Assembly: GCA_030149625.1 (NCBI GenBank)
Contig: JASLHP010000301.1
Span: 1 to 8,239 of the forward strand
DNA length: 8,239 bases
Reading direction: 5' to 3'
Origin: Solirubrobacteraceae bacterium
GTDB taxonomy: Bacteria; Actinomycetota; Thermoleophilia; Solirubrobacterales; Solirubrobacteraceae
In this document: positions 1 through 7,023 of the stretch, piece after piece
Position numbering within the stretch: position 1 is the stretch's first letter
Layout: each line of letters opens with the position of its first letter
Made by a program: the position numbers and the translations under genes
The notes under the pieces: generated by a model
What the model saw: only the letters and a program-made list of their open reading frames with translations
Told to the model about the DNA's origin: nothing
The model's database searches: none

Positions 1-3000
1 TGACGGGCTGCGCCGGCCGATCGGCGATCGGCCGCGGGGTCGAGGACCAGGGCACGGCGCGGCGGCTGCTCGACGCGTTCGGCCCAGAGGGGCTGTACGT
101 GGAGCTGCAGCGCCCCTACGCGCGCGGCGATCGCGCTCGCAACCGCGCACTGGCCTCCTACGCCGAGAGGCTGGGGGTCAGGTGTGTGGCCAGCGGCAAC
201 GTCCACGCGCACGCACGCGCCAGAGCCGAGCTGCAGGACGCGTTCGTGGCGCTCACCCATCACGCCGCGCTCGACGCCTGCGAGCCGTTGCGTCGCGGCA
301 ACCACAGCCATGTGATGAGCAGGCCGCAAGCGATGGCCAGCCGTTTCGCCGACCATCCCGACGCGGTTCGCCAGACGCTGCTGCTGGCCGAGCAGCTGAC
401 GTTCGACTTGACGAGGGATCTCGGCTACCGCTATCCGGGGGCCGAGGACGAGCGCTCCTCGTGCCGACTGGCGGAGCTGTGCCGGGCGCGGCTGCACGAG
501 CGCTACGGAGCGGATGCAGTCGAGCCGCACGCCGGGACGCGTGGCTCGCGTCGGATTCGAGCAGCGCTGGCCGAGGCGCGGGCACGCTTGGAGGAGGAGC
601 TGCGCGTGATCGACCGGCTCGGCCTGGCGGGCTTCTTCCTACTCCACCACGACATGCTCGAGCTGGCGCGCGAAGTCGCGGTCGAGGTGCGCGGGCCGGA
701 CTCGGTACGTGCGCTGCTGGCGCCGGGCCGCGGGCGCGGATCGTCGGTCTCCTCGATCGTGTGCTACCTGACGGGTCTCTCGCACATCGACCCGATCGCC
801 GGCAAGCTGGCGCTGGGGCGTTTCCTGCACGAGGACCTCACCGGGCTGCCGGACATCGACCTGGACTTCCCGCGCGACATCCGCGAGCGGCTGATCCCGC
901 GCGTGCACGAGCGCTATGGTCGCGATCGCGCGGCGCTGGTGGCGGCCTTCCCCACGTTCCGCGCGCGCGGGGCGATCCGCGAGTTGGGCAAGGTGCTGGG
1001 TCTGCCAGCCGGCGAGATCGAGCGCGCGGCGCGAGCGGCGGAGCGGTGGGGCAGAGAGGCCCACGGCATCGTCCACGCGAGCTCCGCATCCCCGCGCTGG
1101 CGCTGGCTGGAGCGGCTAGCCGAGCAGGCCTACGGGCTGCCCCGCCATCTCTCCCAGCATTCGGGCGGGATGGTGATCGCGACCAGGCCGCTGATCGACT
1201 GCTGTCCGGTGGTGCCCGCGGCGATGGCGGGCCGGCAGATGGTGCAGTGGGACAAGGACTCGTGCGCGGACGCGGGCTTCCTGAAGATAGACCTGCTGGG
1301 GTTGGGGATGCTCTCGGCGGTAGAGCGCTGCGTCGAGGAGATCGCGCGCGTGCGCGGGGAGCGGATCGACCTCTCCCGGATCCCATTCGACGACCCGCAA
1401 ACGTTCCAGGCGATTCGCACAGCCGACACGGTCGGCGTATTTCAGATCGAGAGCCGCGCGCAGATGCAGTCGATCCGCCGCACGCAGCCGGAAAGCCTCG
1501 ACGACCTCGTCGTGCAGGTCGCGATCGTTCGCCCGGGACCGATTCAGGGCGGCGCGATCAACCCCTACATCGAGCGGCGGCGGCGTCTGCGCGAGAACCC
1601 CGCTTTCGAGATCCCATACGAGCACCCCGCGCTCGAGCCGGTTCTGCGCGAGACGCTCGGCACGATCATCTTTCAGGATCAGGTGATGCTCCTCGCCGAA
1701 ACGTTCGCCGGCTTCAGCGCCGGCGAGGCTGACGGGCTGCGCCGGGCGATGAGCCGCAAGCGCTCGCGCGAGATGATCCAGGGTCACCGCGAGCGCTTCG
1801 TCGCGGGCGCGATGCGTCACGTGGGCGCCGACCGTCGTACGGCGGAGAACGTGTGGGCGAAGGTCGAGGGCTTCGCCGGCTTCGGCTTCCCGAAGGCACA
1901 CAGCGCCGCCTTCGGGTTGCTCGCCTACCAGTCGACGTGGCTGCGAGTCCACTACGGCGTCGAGTTCCTGTGCGCGCTGCTGAACGAGCAGCCGATGGGC
2001 TTCTACGCTCCGGACAGCCTCGTGCACGAGGCCGAGAACCGGGGGATCGCCGTGCACGGGCTCGACGTGAACGCCTCGCAGGTGCAGTGCACGGTCGAGG
2101 CCGGCGGTGTGCGCCTGGGCCTCGGCTACATCAAGGATGTCGCGCGCACGGAGATGCAGGCGCTGGTCGCCGAGCGCGAGCAGAGCGGGTCGTTCTCCGG
2201 CCTCGACGATCTCGCCGCGCGCGTCGCCTGCAGGCGCGGGACGCTCGAGCAGCTGGCCTGGTCTGGCGCCTGCGACGGGCTTCTCACGGAGCGCGACGCC
2301 CGGACGCGCGCGGACAGGCGCACGGCGCTGTGGCAGCTGGGGGTGACGAGCTCGGCGGAGACGGTGAGCGCGGGCACCCAGCTCGCGCTGCCCCTGGGGC
2401 TGCCGGCATCGCCGCGCCTGCGGGCGCTCGGGCGCTGGCAGCGGCTGATCGCCGACTACTCCACCAGCGGCGTGACGGTCGGCGAGCATGCGCTGGCGAT
2501 CCTGCGTGAGCGCCTGAGCGTGCCGATGCTCGCCACCAGCGCTCAGTTGCCGAGGCTGCCCTCCGGGTCTCAGGTGGCGGTCGCCGGCCTCGTGATCGCC
2601 CGCCAGCGCCCGGGGACGGCGAAGGGAACGATGTTCCTGTTGTTCGAGGACGAGTTCGGCACGATCAACCTGATCGTGCCCCAAGCGGTCTACGAGCGCC
2701 ACCGCCACCTGGCGCGCGCGGAGCCGCTGCTGCTCGCCAAGGGCAAGCTGGAGCGTGCGCAGGAAGTCGTCAACGTGATCGTGCGCGAGCTCGCGCCGCT
2801 CGAGCGCTTCCTGCCCGACGGCATCGAGCGGGACGGGGCCGTGGCGGCGCGCGTGCGGCGGCTGCCCGGCAGCGAGCGCGGCCAGGCGCACGCGCGCACC
2901 GCTCAGGGAGAAGCGGCTGAGGCCGTCGATGGCGGCGAGGTTGGTTCGAGCATGCGCGCCGCCGCGCCACCGATGCAGAGCTTCGGGCGAGGGCGTCGCC

Positions 3001-3005
3001 GGTAG
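1..3005 (+). CDS. dnaE2: Error-prone DNA polymerase DnaE2 (ImuC), 5'-truncated by window edge
   Basis: This is the C-family polymerase of the SOS mutasome (ImuA/ImuB/DnaE2), which carries out translesion synthesis. The frame is open from base 3 and already inside the PHP domain (TGCAGRSAIGRG), so the true start lies upstream and about 1000 residues are present. The GTG at 99 is internal, not the start. Visible in order: the end of the PHP domain (VASGNVHAHARA, about 186-220); the palm with LPDIDLDF at 846-869, whose last two Asp codons (858 and 864) match the first two catalytic Asp; SQHSGGMVIATRP; FLKIDLLGLGML with the third catalytic Asp at 1290; IVRPGPIQGGAINPYI; GFGFPKAHSAAFGLLAYQS; and the DnaE2-typical LNEQPMGFYAPDSLVHEA. 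A helix-hairpin-helix region (about 2200-2280), an OB fold (about 2565-2800) and an Arg/Ala-rich tail ending SFGRGRRR follow. QWDKD, the QPMGFY segment and the short C-terminus favour DnaE2 over replicative DnaE1. imuA/imuB would be expected upstream, out of view. Confidence 0.95.
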   Translation, partial: TGCAGRSAIGRGVEDQGTARRLLDAFGPEGLYVELQRPYARGDRARNRALASYAERLGVRCVASGNVHAHARARAELQDAFVALTHHAALDACEPLRRGNHSHVMSRPQAMASRFADHPDAVRQTLLLAEQLTFDLTRDLGYRYPGAEDERSSCRLAELCRARLHERYGADAVEPHAGTRGSRRIRAALAEARARLEEELRVIDRLGLAGFFLLHHDMLELAREVAVEVRGPDSVRALLAPGRGRGSSVSSIVCYLTGLSHIDPIAGKLALGRFLHEDLTGLPDIDLDFPRDIRERLIPRVHERYGRDRAALVAAFPTFRARGAIRELGKVLGLPAGEIERAARAAERWGREAHGIVHASSASPRWRWLERLAEQAYGLPRHLSQHSGGMVIATRPLIDCCPVVPAAMAGRQMVQWDKDSCADAGFLKIDLLGLGMLSAVERCVEEIARVRGERIDLSRIPFDDPQTFQAIRTADTVGVFQIESRAQMQSIRRTQPESLDDLVVQVAIVRPGPIQGGAINPYIERRRRLRENPAFEIPYEHPALEPVLRETLGTIIFQDQVMLLAETFAGFSAGEADGLRRAMSRKRSREMIQGHRERFVAGAMRHVGADRRTAENVWAKVEGFAGFGFPKAHSAAFGLLAYQSTWLRVHYGVEFLCALLNEQPMGFYAPDSLVHEAENRGIAVHGLDVNASQVQCTVEAGGVRLGLGYIKDVARTEMQALVAEREQSGSFSGLDDLAARVACRRGTLEQLAWSGACDGLLTERDARTRADRRTALWQLGVTSSAETVSAGTQLALPLGLPASPRLRALGRWQRLIADYSTSGVTVGEHALAILRERLSVPMLATSAQLPRLPSGSQVAVAGLVIARQRPGTAKGTMFLLFEDEFGTINLIVPQAVYERHRHLARAEPLLLAKGKLERAQEVVNVIVRELAPLERFLPDGIERDGAVAARVRRLPGSERGQAHARTAQGEAAEAVDGGEVGSSMRAAAPPMQSFGRGRRR

Positions 3006-3014
3006 GCTCCTCGC

Positions 3015-4073
3015 GTGCGGCGCAGCGGAGCGGAATGGCGCAGGGCAAGCGCCGTGGGTCTCGCCGGCGCGATCGCGCTCGGCGTGCTGAGCGCGCCGAT
3101 CCGCAAGGAGGGGGCGCCACGCGGCGACGATCTGATCTACGAAGACATCGCGCGCCATCCGTTCGCGGTGCACACATTTCCCTTCGGCTATCGCCTCGGG
3201 CTGCCCCTGGCGGTGCACTGGCTGCCTTTCGGGCACAGCTTCTCCTTTACCGCGCTGGCGCTGCTCGCCGCCGCCGGCGCGGCGGCGTTCGCGTATCTGC
3301 TGATGCGCGAGCTGGGCGCAGAGCGGGGCGTGGCGGCGGCGCTCGCGGTGGCGATGTGCGTCTCGCCGCCGTTTCTGATCGTGCTGCTGCGCCATGGACG
3401 CAACCCGGACATCGCCACCGTCTTCTTCCTGACGGCGGCGAGCTACTTCGCGGTCTGCAGGCGGCGCGTGAGTCTCGCGCTGACCCTGCTGCTCGGCGTC
3501 GTCGTGCGCGAAGCGGTGCTGTTCGCCGTGCCGCTCGCCTACGCGCTGTGGGCGGTCCGTCCGCTCGACCGTCGCGCCGCTTTCGACAGCCTCGCGGTGG
3601 CGGCTCCCGCGGCCGCCGCCTACGCCGCGATCAGGCTCGGGATCGCCACCGTCGGCGAGGCGCAGGTGCCCGGCTACGGCGGCTCGCTGGTGGGCGAGCG
3701 CTTCACCGTGATCAAGCTTGGGCTGCAGAGCGCCTTTCAAGAGGCTCGCCGCATGTTCACGGTCTACGGACCCCTGTGGCTGGTGGCGCCGCTGGCGCTG
3801 CGCGACATGCGCTTCGCGCGACGCGGTCTCGTGCTGGTGGCGCTGGCGCTCCTGTCGATGACGTTCGCGCTCGACTGGGGGCGCATGATCCTGCTCGCGG
3901 CGCCGGTGTTCTATCCCGCTTCGGCCTACGTGCTCGCGCGACACCCGCGGTGGGCGCGCCCTGTGCTCGCGATGCTGGTGCTGCTGGCGATTGGCTACGC
4001 GCTGTACATGGACGTGTCCGGAGTCAAGAGCGGCATCATCGACAACCCGCCGCCGCCGTACCCCGTGCAGTAG
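3015..4073 (+). CDS. Multi-pass membrane protein, GT-C glycosyltransferase-like
   Basis: A 352-residue, strongly hydrophobic protein with roughly nine or ten membrane segments (about residues 11-28, 77-97, 105-126, 131-149, 153-180, 193-212, 253-263, 271-287, 290-308, 315-332). Features that recall GT-C, polyprenyl-phosphate-sugar-dependent transferases are an acidic first external loop (GDDLIYEDIA, 37-46), a basic HGRNPD stretch (127-132) before a helix, an RE pair entering a helix (VVREAVLF, 163-170), and DWGRM (287-291) opening a late helix. The tail is Pro-rich (NPPPPYPVQ). No recognised catalytic signature is certain, so donor and acceptor cannot be named; an uncharacterised transporter-like protein is the alternative. 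The GTG at 3015 is chosen because it sits 9 bases after the dnaE2 stop and keeps the first helix; only a weak AGG precedes it. GTG at 3054 would cut into helix 1. Close spacing suggests co-transcription with dnaE2, though no functional link is evident. Confidence 0.8.
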   Translation: MRRSGAEWRRASAVGLAGAIALGVLSAPIRKEGAPRGDDLIYEDIARHPFAVHTFPFGYRLGLPLAVHWLPFGHSFSFTALALLAAAGAAAFAYLLMRELGAERGVAAALAVAMCVSPPFLIVLLRHGRNPDIATVFFLTAASYFAVCRRRVSLALTLLLGVVVREAVLFAVPLAYALWAVRPLDRRAAFDSLAVAAPAAAAYAAIRLGIATVGEAQVPGYGGSLVGERFTVIKLGLQSAFQEARRMFTVYGPLWLVAPLALRDMRFARRGLVLVALALLSMTFALDWGRMILLAAPVFYPASAYVLARHPRWARPVLAMLVLLAIGYALYMDVSGVKSGIIDNPPPPYPVQ

Positions 4074-4085
4074 CGAAGCCGCCGC

Positions 4086-4961
4086 CTATGCCCCCGCGAA
4101 GCGCTTGCCCTCGCGCCACACCGCGCCCACGCCGGCGCTCTCGAGGTAGGCACGCAGATCGTCGCGTGGCGCGACCGGCAGCAGCACCGCCAGTTGCGGG
4201 GCCGGCTCCAGGAAGCGGCGGTAGTCGAGCAACTGGCCGACGGCCGTGCGGATCGCGCCACGCTCGACCGTCCCCTTGGCCTCGAACAGCGTGTTCGCCG
4301 TCCTGTCGATCAGGTCGGCGAACAGCGGCTTTGCCTCGCCCGGTGGGACGATCTTCAGGTGGGCGACCTCGTGGCCCTTGCCTCTCAGGTAGTCGCTGAA
4401 CGCCAGCACCAGCGCGCGCTCGCGGCGCTCGCTCTCGCCGGCCTTGTGCGCCGGCGCGACGAACGCCCTCTCGGTCCATCGCTCCTCGAAAGCTACGTCC
4501 TCGACCCCCGGAACGACGAGCGGATCGAGCGCCGAGGAGCTCGGTCGCGGCCGCGCGTCGAGCGGCCGCAGGCGGAACACGATCACGTTCCTGATCGGCC
4601 CGTTGCGGGCCTCGGCGGCGTCAGCGGTGTAGTAGGGGGCGTCCGCGGCGAGCACGAACTCGCCCTCGTAGAAGACCTGATCGCGCGTGCCGCGGAACAG
4701 CCTCAGCGCGCGGCCCTCGCTGGCGTGATTCAGGATCGCGGCGTTGCCGGCCTTCATCTGCTGATCGCCGCGCAGGCCTTCGCCGGTGTAGTGGAAGCAG
4801 CCGTCGCTGCGCCAGCCGTCGAGCGCTCCCGGCGCCTCGGCTGCGCGCGGATCGGGAAAGATCATGATGTTCGGCGAGCCACGCGAGGGCACGATGCTTC
4901 CGCGCGCACGTCCTCCGTAGCGCTCGTGCAGGATCGCGCGCTCGATCGCCTCGCCGGGCAT
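4086..4961 (-). CDS. Probable type IV modification-dependent restriction endonuclease: ScoMcrA-like SRA domain + PD-(D/E)XK nuclease
   Basis: A 291-residue protein from the ATG at 4961. Residues 1-130 look like the SRA-like domain of ScoMcrA-type enzymes: PGEAIERAILHERYGG, DGCFHYTGEGLRGDQQM (53-69), GNAAILNHASEGRALRLF (72-89), YEGEFVLAADAPYY and RNVIVFRLRPL. This domain reads modified cytosine in characterised relatives. After a variable linker (131-165), the C-terminus has PD-(D/E)XK architecture: a helix with ESERRERALVLAFSDYL (177-192), Asp216 in FADLID (bases 4314-4316), Glu227-Ala-Lys229 in LFEAKG (4275-4283), and GQLLDY (242-247) with the helix Gln and Tyr common in this superfamily. 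The reader-then-cutter order matches MspJI; PvuRts1I has the reverse. No methyltransferase is adjacent, as expected for type IV enzymes. ATGs at 5018, 5027 and 5030 would add 19-23 poorly conserved residues; no clear Shine-Dalgarno decides, and 4961 was chosen because the domain begins there. Function is inferred by family resemblance; substrate specificity is unknown. Confidence 0.82.
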   Translation of the reverse strand: MPGEAIERAILHERYGGRARGSIVPSRGSPNIMIFPDPRAAEAPGALDGWRSDGCFHYTGEGLRGDQQMKAGNAAILNHASEGRALRLFRGTRDQVFYEGEFVLAADAPYYTADAAEARNGPIRNVIVFRLRPLDARPRPSSSALDPLVVPGVEDVAFEERWTERAFVAPAHKAGESERRERALVLAFSDYLRGKGHEVAHLKIVPPGEAKPLFADLIDRTANTLFEAKGTVERGAIRTAVGQLLDYRRFLEPAPQLAVLLPVAPRDDLRAYLESAGVGAVWREGKRFAGA

Positions 4962-5037
4962 GAGCGCCCAGATCGCGGGGTCGCCGTGGCTTGTCGCGCT
5001 CGGCGCGGGGCTCGCCATGATCGGCATCATCGCGGCC

Positions 5038-5070
5038 CGGTCGGACGCCGCGGCTGCTCCGCGCCGACCG
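5038..5070 (-). terminator. Bulged hairpin between the VOC gene and the nuclease gene
   Basis: A 7-base outer stem (CGGTCGG at 5038-5044 with CCGACCG at 5064-5070) continues into a 5-base inner stem (CGCGG at 5049-5053 with CCGCG at 5059-5063), with a 4-base bulge on one side and a 5-base loop. On the minus strand it begins 23 bases after the VOC stop and lies 68 bases or more upstream of the chosen nuclease start. No T-run follows, so it is not a textbook intrinsic terminator. It could weaken readthrough into the nuclease gene, or it could be chance in GC-rich DNA. Confidence 0.3.
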
Positions 5071-5092
5071 CGCGCGGTGCGTCCCGCGCTGC

Positions 5093-5962
5093 TCAGCGAT
5101 CGCCGAAACTCAGCAGCTGACCGTCGGGATCGTGCAGCGAGATGCTCCCGTCCGGCGCGCGGGCCGGGCTCGCCTCGGCGCCGCCGAGCGCGAGCGTCAG
5201 CTGCCGCTCGAGCGCGTCGAGCGCCGCCTCGTCGGTGAGTTCGAGCTCGATGCGGCGCAGCCCCGGGGCGCTGTCCGCGGCAGCCCGCGCGCCACGGCTC
5301 TGCCACGAGTTCAGCCCCAGATGATGGTGGTAGCCGCCGGCTGCGAGGAACGCCGCGGACGGCATCCGCGCCTGTTCGGAGAGGCCCACCGCGTCGCGGT
5401 AGAAGGCCGCCGCACGGGCCACGTCGGCGACCTTCAGATGCACGTGCCCGATGCCGGTCGCGGGCGCGACGGCGGCGCCGGGCTCCTCCTCGAACTGCGC
5501 GAGCAGATTCTCGAGGTCGAGCGGCAGCGTGACCATCTTCACGCCGTGCCCGTCCGCCGGGCGCTCCCACAGCTCGCGCGGACGGTCGGCGTACAGCTCG
5601 ATCCCGAGACCGTCGGGGTCGCTCAGGTACAGCGCCTCGGAGACGCCGTGGTCGGCGGCGCCCTCGAACGGCCAGCGCGCGCCCGCGACGCGCCGCACGC
5701 TCTCGGCGAGCGTCGCGCGATCGGGGTGCAGCCAGGCGACGTGGTAGAGGCCGGTGCAGCCGGGCATGAGCGGGGTTGGTGACTCGATCGCGCTGAGCGC
5801 GAGCGCCGGCCGCGCGGGGTCGGGGCCGAGCCGCGCACCGCGCGCGTCGCGGTCGATCAGCGTCAGGCCGAGCACGCGCTCGTAGAAGCCGGCGCTGCGG
5901 TCGAGGTCACTGACCGCGAGCTCGACCGCGCGGATGCGCAGGCCGGCGTCGATCGTGCTCAT
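5093..5962 (-). CDS. VOC/glyoxalase superfamily protein, catechol 2,3-dioxygenase (CatE)-like
   Basis: A 289-residue protein made of two paired-betaalphabetabetabeta (VOC) halves, the normal length for CatE-like extradiol dioxygenases, which open catechol-type rings with Fe(II). First half: VELAVSDLDRSAGFYERVLG (13-32), LYHVAWLHP (72-80), LYLSDPDGLGIELYADRP (111-128). Second half: GIGHVHLKVADVARAAAFYR (170-189), GGYHHHLGLNSW (209-220) and SLHDPDGQLLSF (275-286). His173 and one of His212-214 sit where two metal ligands lie in extradiol enzymes. The third, a Glu near the end of the last module, appears replaced by the LLSF stretch, while the first half keeps Glu122. Activity on catechols is therefore uncertain, and the protein may act on another small molecule. 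The ATG at 5962 gives a complete first strand; no clear Shine-Dalgarno is seen. It is divergent from the aldo/keto reductase across 50 bases. Cytoplasmic; no signal peptide. Confidence 0.88.
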   Translation of the reverse strand: MSTIDAGLRIRAVELAVSDLDRSAGFYERVLGLTLIDRDARGARLGPDPARPALALSAIESPTPLMPGCTGLYHVAWLHPDRATLAESVRRVAGARWPFEGAADHGVSEALYLSDPDGLGIELYADRPRELWERPADGHGVKMVTLPLDLENLLAQFEEEPGAAVAPATGIGHVHLKVADVARAAAFYRDAVGLSEQARMPSAAFLAAGGYHHHLGLNSWQSRGARAAADSAPGLRRIELELTDEAALDALERQLTLALGGAEASPARAPDGSISLHDPDGQLLSFGDR

Positions 5963-6012
5963 CGCCGTGCTTCGGTGGTGGGCGACATCGCTTCCAGGGT
6001 AGTCTCCTGTCG
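5963..6012. promoter_or_regulatory. Divergent promoter region between VOC gene and aldo/keto reductase
   Basis: These 50 bases must hold both 5' regions if neither gene is transcribed from further away. On the plus strand TAGTCT (6000-6005) fits the actinobacterial TANNNT -10 pattern and ends 7 bases before the reductase ATG, which would make a leaderless mRNA; no convincing -35 is seen. On the minus strand TACCCT (forward AGGGTA, 5996-6001) overlaps it and would leave a leader of about 26 bases. Both assignments rest on short matches only. Confidence 0.3.
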
Positions 6013-6960
6013 ATGCGGTTCCGCAAGCTCGGCGCGAGCGACGTAGAAGTCTCCGAGATCAGCCTCGGCTCGTGGCTGACGTACTCGGGCGGCGTCGAGC
6101 GCGAGCAGGCGCGGGCCTGCGTACGGGCCGCGTTCGACGCGGGCATCAACTTCCTCGACACGGCCAACGTGTACGGACGCGGCGCGGCCGAGACGCTGCT
6201 CGGCGAAGTGCTCACCGAGCACGAGCGCTCCTCCTACGTGCTCGCCACGAAGGTCTACTTCCCGATGTCCGACAACGACAGCGGTCTGTCCGCGAAACAG
6301 ATCCACAAGCAGATCGACGCCTCCCTGGAGCGCCTGCGGACCGACTACGTCGACCTCTATCAGTGCCATCGCTACGACGATCGCACGCCGCTGCAGGAGA
6401 CGATGAGCGCACTCGGCGAAGTCGTGCGCGCCGGCAAGGCGCGTCACATCGGCTTCAGCGAGTGGCCGGCCGCGAGGATCGCGGAGTCGCTAGCGCTGCC
6501 CGGGGTCGAGCGCTGGGTGTCCAGCCAGCCGCAATACTCGATGCTGTGGCGTGCGCCCGAGGCGGAGGTCATTCCGCTGTGCGAGCGCGAGGGCATCTCG
6601 CAGATCGTGTGGTCGCCGCTTGCGCAGGGAGTGCTCACGGGCAAGTACCTGCCCGGCGAGCCGCCGCCAGCGGGCTCGCGCGCCGCAAGCGACAGCATGA
6701 GCGGCTTCATCGACCAGCTGATCCAGCCGCGCGTGCTCGAGGCGGTCCAGCGGCTCGTGCCCGTCGCGGCCGGCGCCGGGCTGACGATGGCGCAGCTGGC
6801 GCTCGCGTGGGTCCTGCGCGAGCCGAACGTCGCCTCGGCGATCGTCGGCGCGAGCCGCCCCGAGCAGGTGCACGCGAACGCGTCCGCCTCGGAGCTGGTG
6901 CTCAGCGCCGACACGCTGGAGGCGATCGATCAGGCGCTCGGCGACGCCGTCGTGCGCTAG
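6013..6960 (+). CDS. Aldo/keto reductase, NADP(H)-dependent, Kv-beta/YghZ-like
   Basis: A complete 315-residue (alpha/beta)8-barrel oxidoreductase that would reduce aldehydes or ketones with NADPH in the cytoplasm. The catalytic tetrad is intact: Asp49 and Tyr54 in FLDTANVYGRG (47-57), Lys80 in VLATKVYF (76-83) and His119 in DLYQCHRYD (114-122). Cofactor-binding segments are WSPLAQGVLTGKY (200-212) and IVGASRPEQVHAN (277-289), where Arg282 and Asn289 are positioned to hold the NADP phosphate. SGLSAKQIHKQIDASLERL (90-108) and the short N-terminus starting on FRKLG resemble the AKR6/AKR14 group (Kv channel beta subunits, YghZ/L-glyceraldehyde-3-phosphate reductase) more than the AKR5 sugar reductases. 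Substrate is not predictable. The ATG at 6013 is the natural family start (MRFRKLG) even though it lacks a Shine-Dalgarno. Its head-to-head partner is the VOC gene, so coordinate control is possible. Confidence 0.93.
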   Translation: MRFRKLGASDVEVSEISLGSWLTYSGGVEREQARACVRAAFDAGINFLDTANVYGRGAAETLLGEVLTEHERSSYVLATKVYFPMSDNDSGLSAKQIHKQIDASLERLRTDYVDLYQCHRYDDRTPLQETMSALGEVVRAGKARHIGFSEWPAARIAESLALPGVERWVSSQPQYSMLWRAPEAEVIPLCEREGISQIVWSPLAQGVLTGKYLPGEPPPAGSRAASDSMSGFIDQLIQPRVLEAVQRLVPVAAGAGLTMAQLALAWVLREPNVASAIVGASRPEQVHANASASELVLSADTLEAIDQALGDAVVR

Positions 6961-6984
6961 CAGCCCGGCGGCGCGTCCCTGCCT

Positions 6985-7023
6985 GGCTCGGCCTCGAGCC
7001 GCTAGCGGCGCGCCGGTCGCCGC
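6985..7023. terminator. Two hairpins in the convergent gap between aldo/keto reductase and YceI gene
   Basis: The 63-base gap between two converging stops holds a perfect 6-base stem with a 4-base loop (GGCTCG 6985-6990, CGAGCC 6995-7000) and a second 6-base inverted repeat (GCGGCG 7005-7010, CGCCGC 7018-7023). Neither is followed by a T-run on either strand. Position favours a shared bidirectional terminator of the T-poor kind seen in GC-rich actinobacteria, but chance pairing is not excluded. Confidence 0.35.

Noticed and set aside
99..101. GTG as the start of dnaE2
   Set aside because: The open frame and PHP-domain sequence continue upstream to the window edge, so this is an internal Val codon.
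1705..1726. A perfect 8-base stem with a 6-base loop (TCGCCGGC/GCCGGCGA)
   Set aside because: It lies inside conserved dnaE2 coding sequence (FAGFSAGEAD) and is explained by preferred codons for Ala and Gly. No T-run or gene end is nearby.
182..1732. A 516-codon plus-strand frame inside dnaE2
   Set aside because: It is a +1 shadow of dnaE2, Arg/Ala/Gly-rich, and dnaE2 motifs run through the whole interval without a frameshift.
1116..3944. A 942-codon open frame on the minus strand, antisense to dnaE2 and the membrane gene
   Set aside because: Its translation is a featureless run of Arg, Ala, His and Gln, as expected when the complement of GC3-rich codons lacks stops. It spans two plus-strand genes with clear protein families.
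3035..4399. A 454-codon plus-strand frame overlapping the membrane protein and running into the nuclease gene
   Set aside because: It is an Arg-rich shadow frame that crosses two convergent genes, with no hydrophobic or domain pattern of its own.
4194..5120. A 308-codon plus-strand frame opposite the nuclease gene
   Set aside because: No recognisable domain. The minus strand carries clear SRA and PD-(D/E)XK motifs, and codon third positions favour the minus strand.
4962..5570. Upstream extension of the nuclease frame into the VOC gene, giving a 494-residue protein
   Set aside because: The extra N-terminus is Arg/Ala/Gly-rich out-of-frame translation of the well-supported VOC gene. The SRA domain begins at the ATG at 4961.
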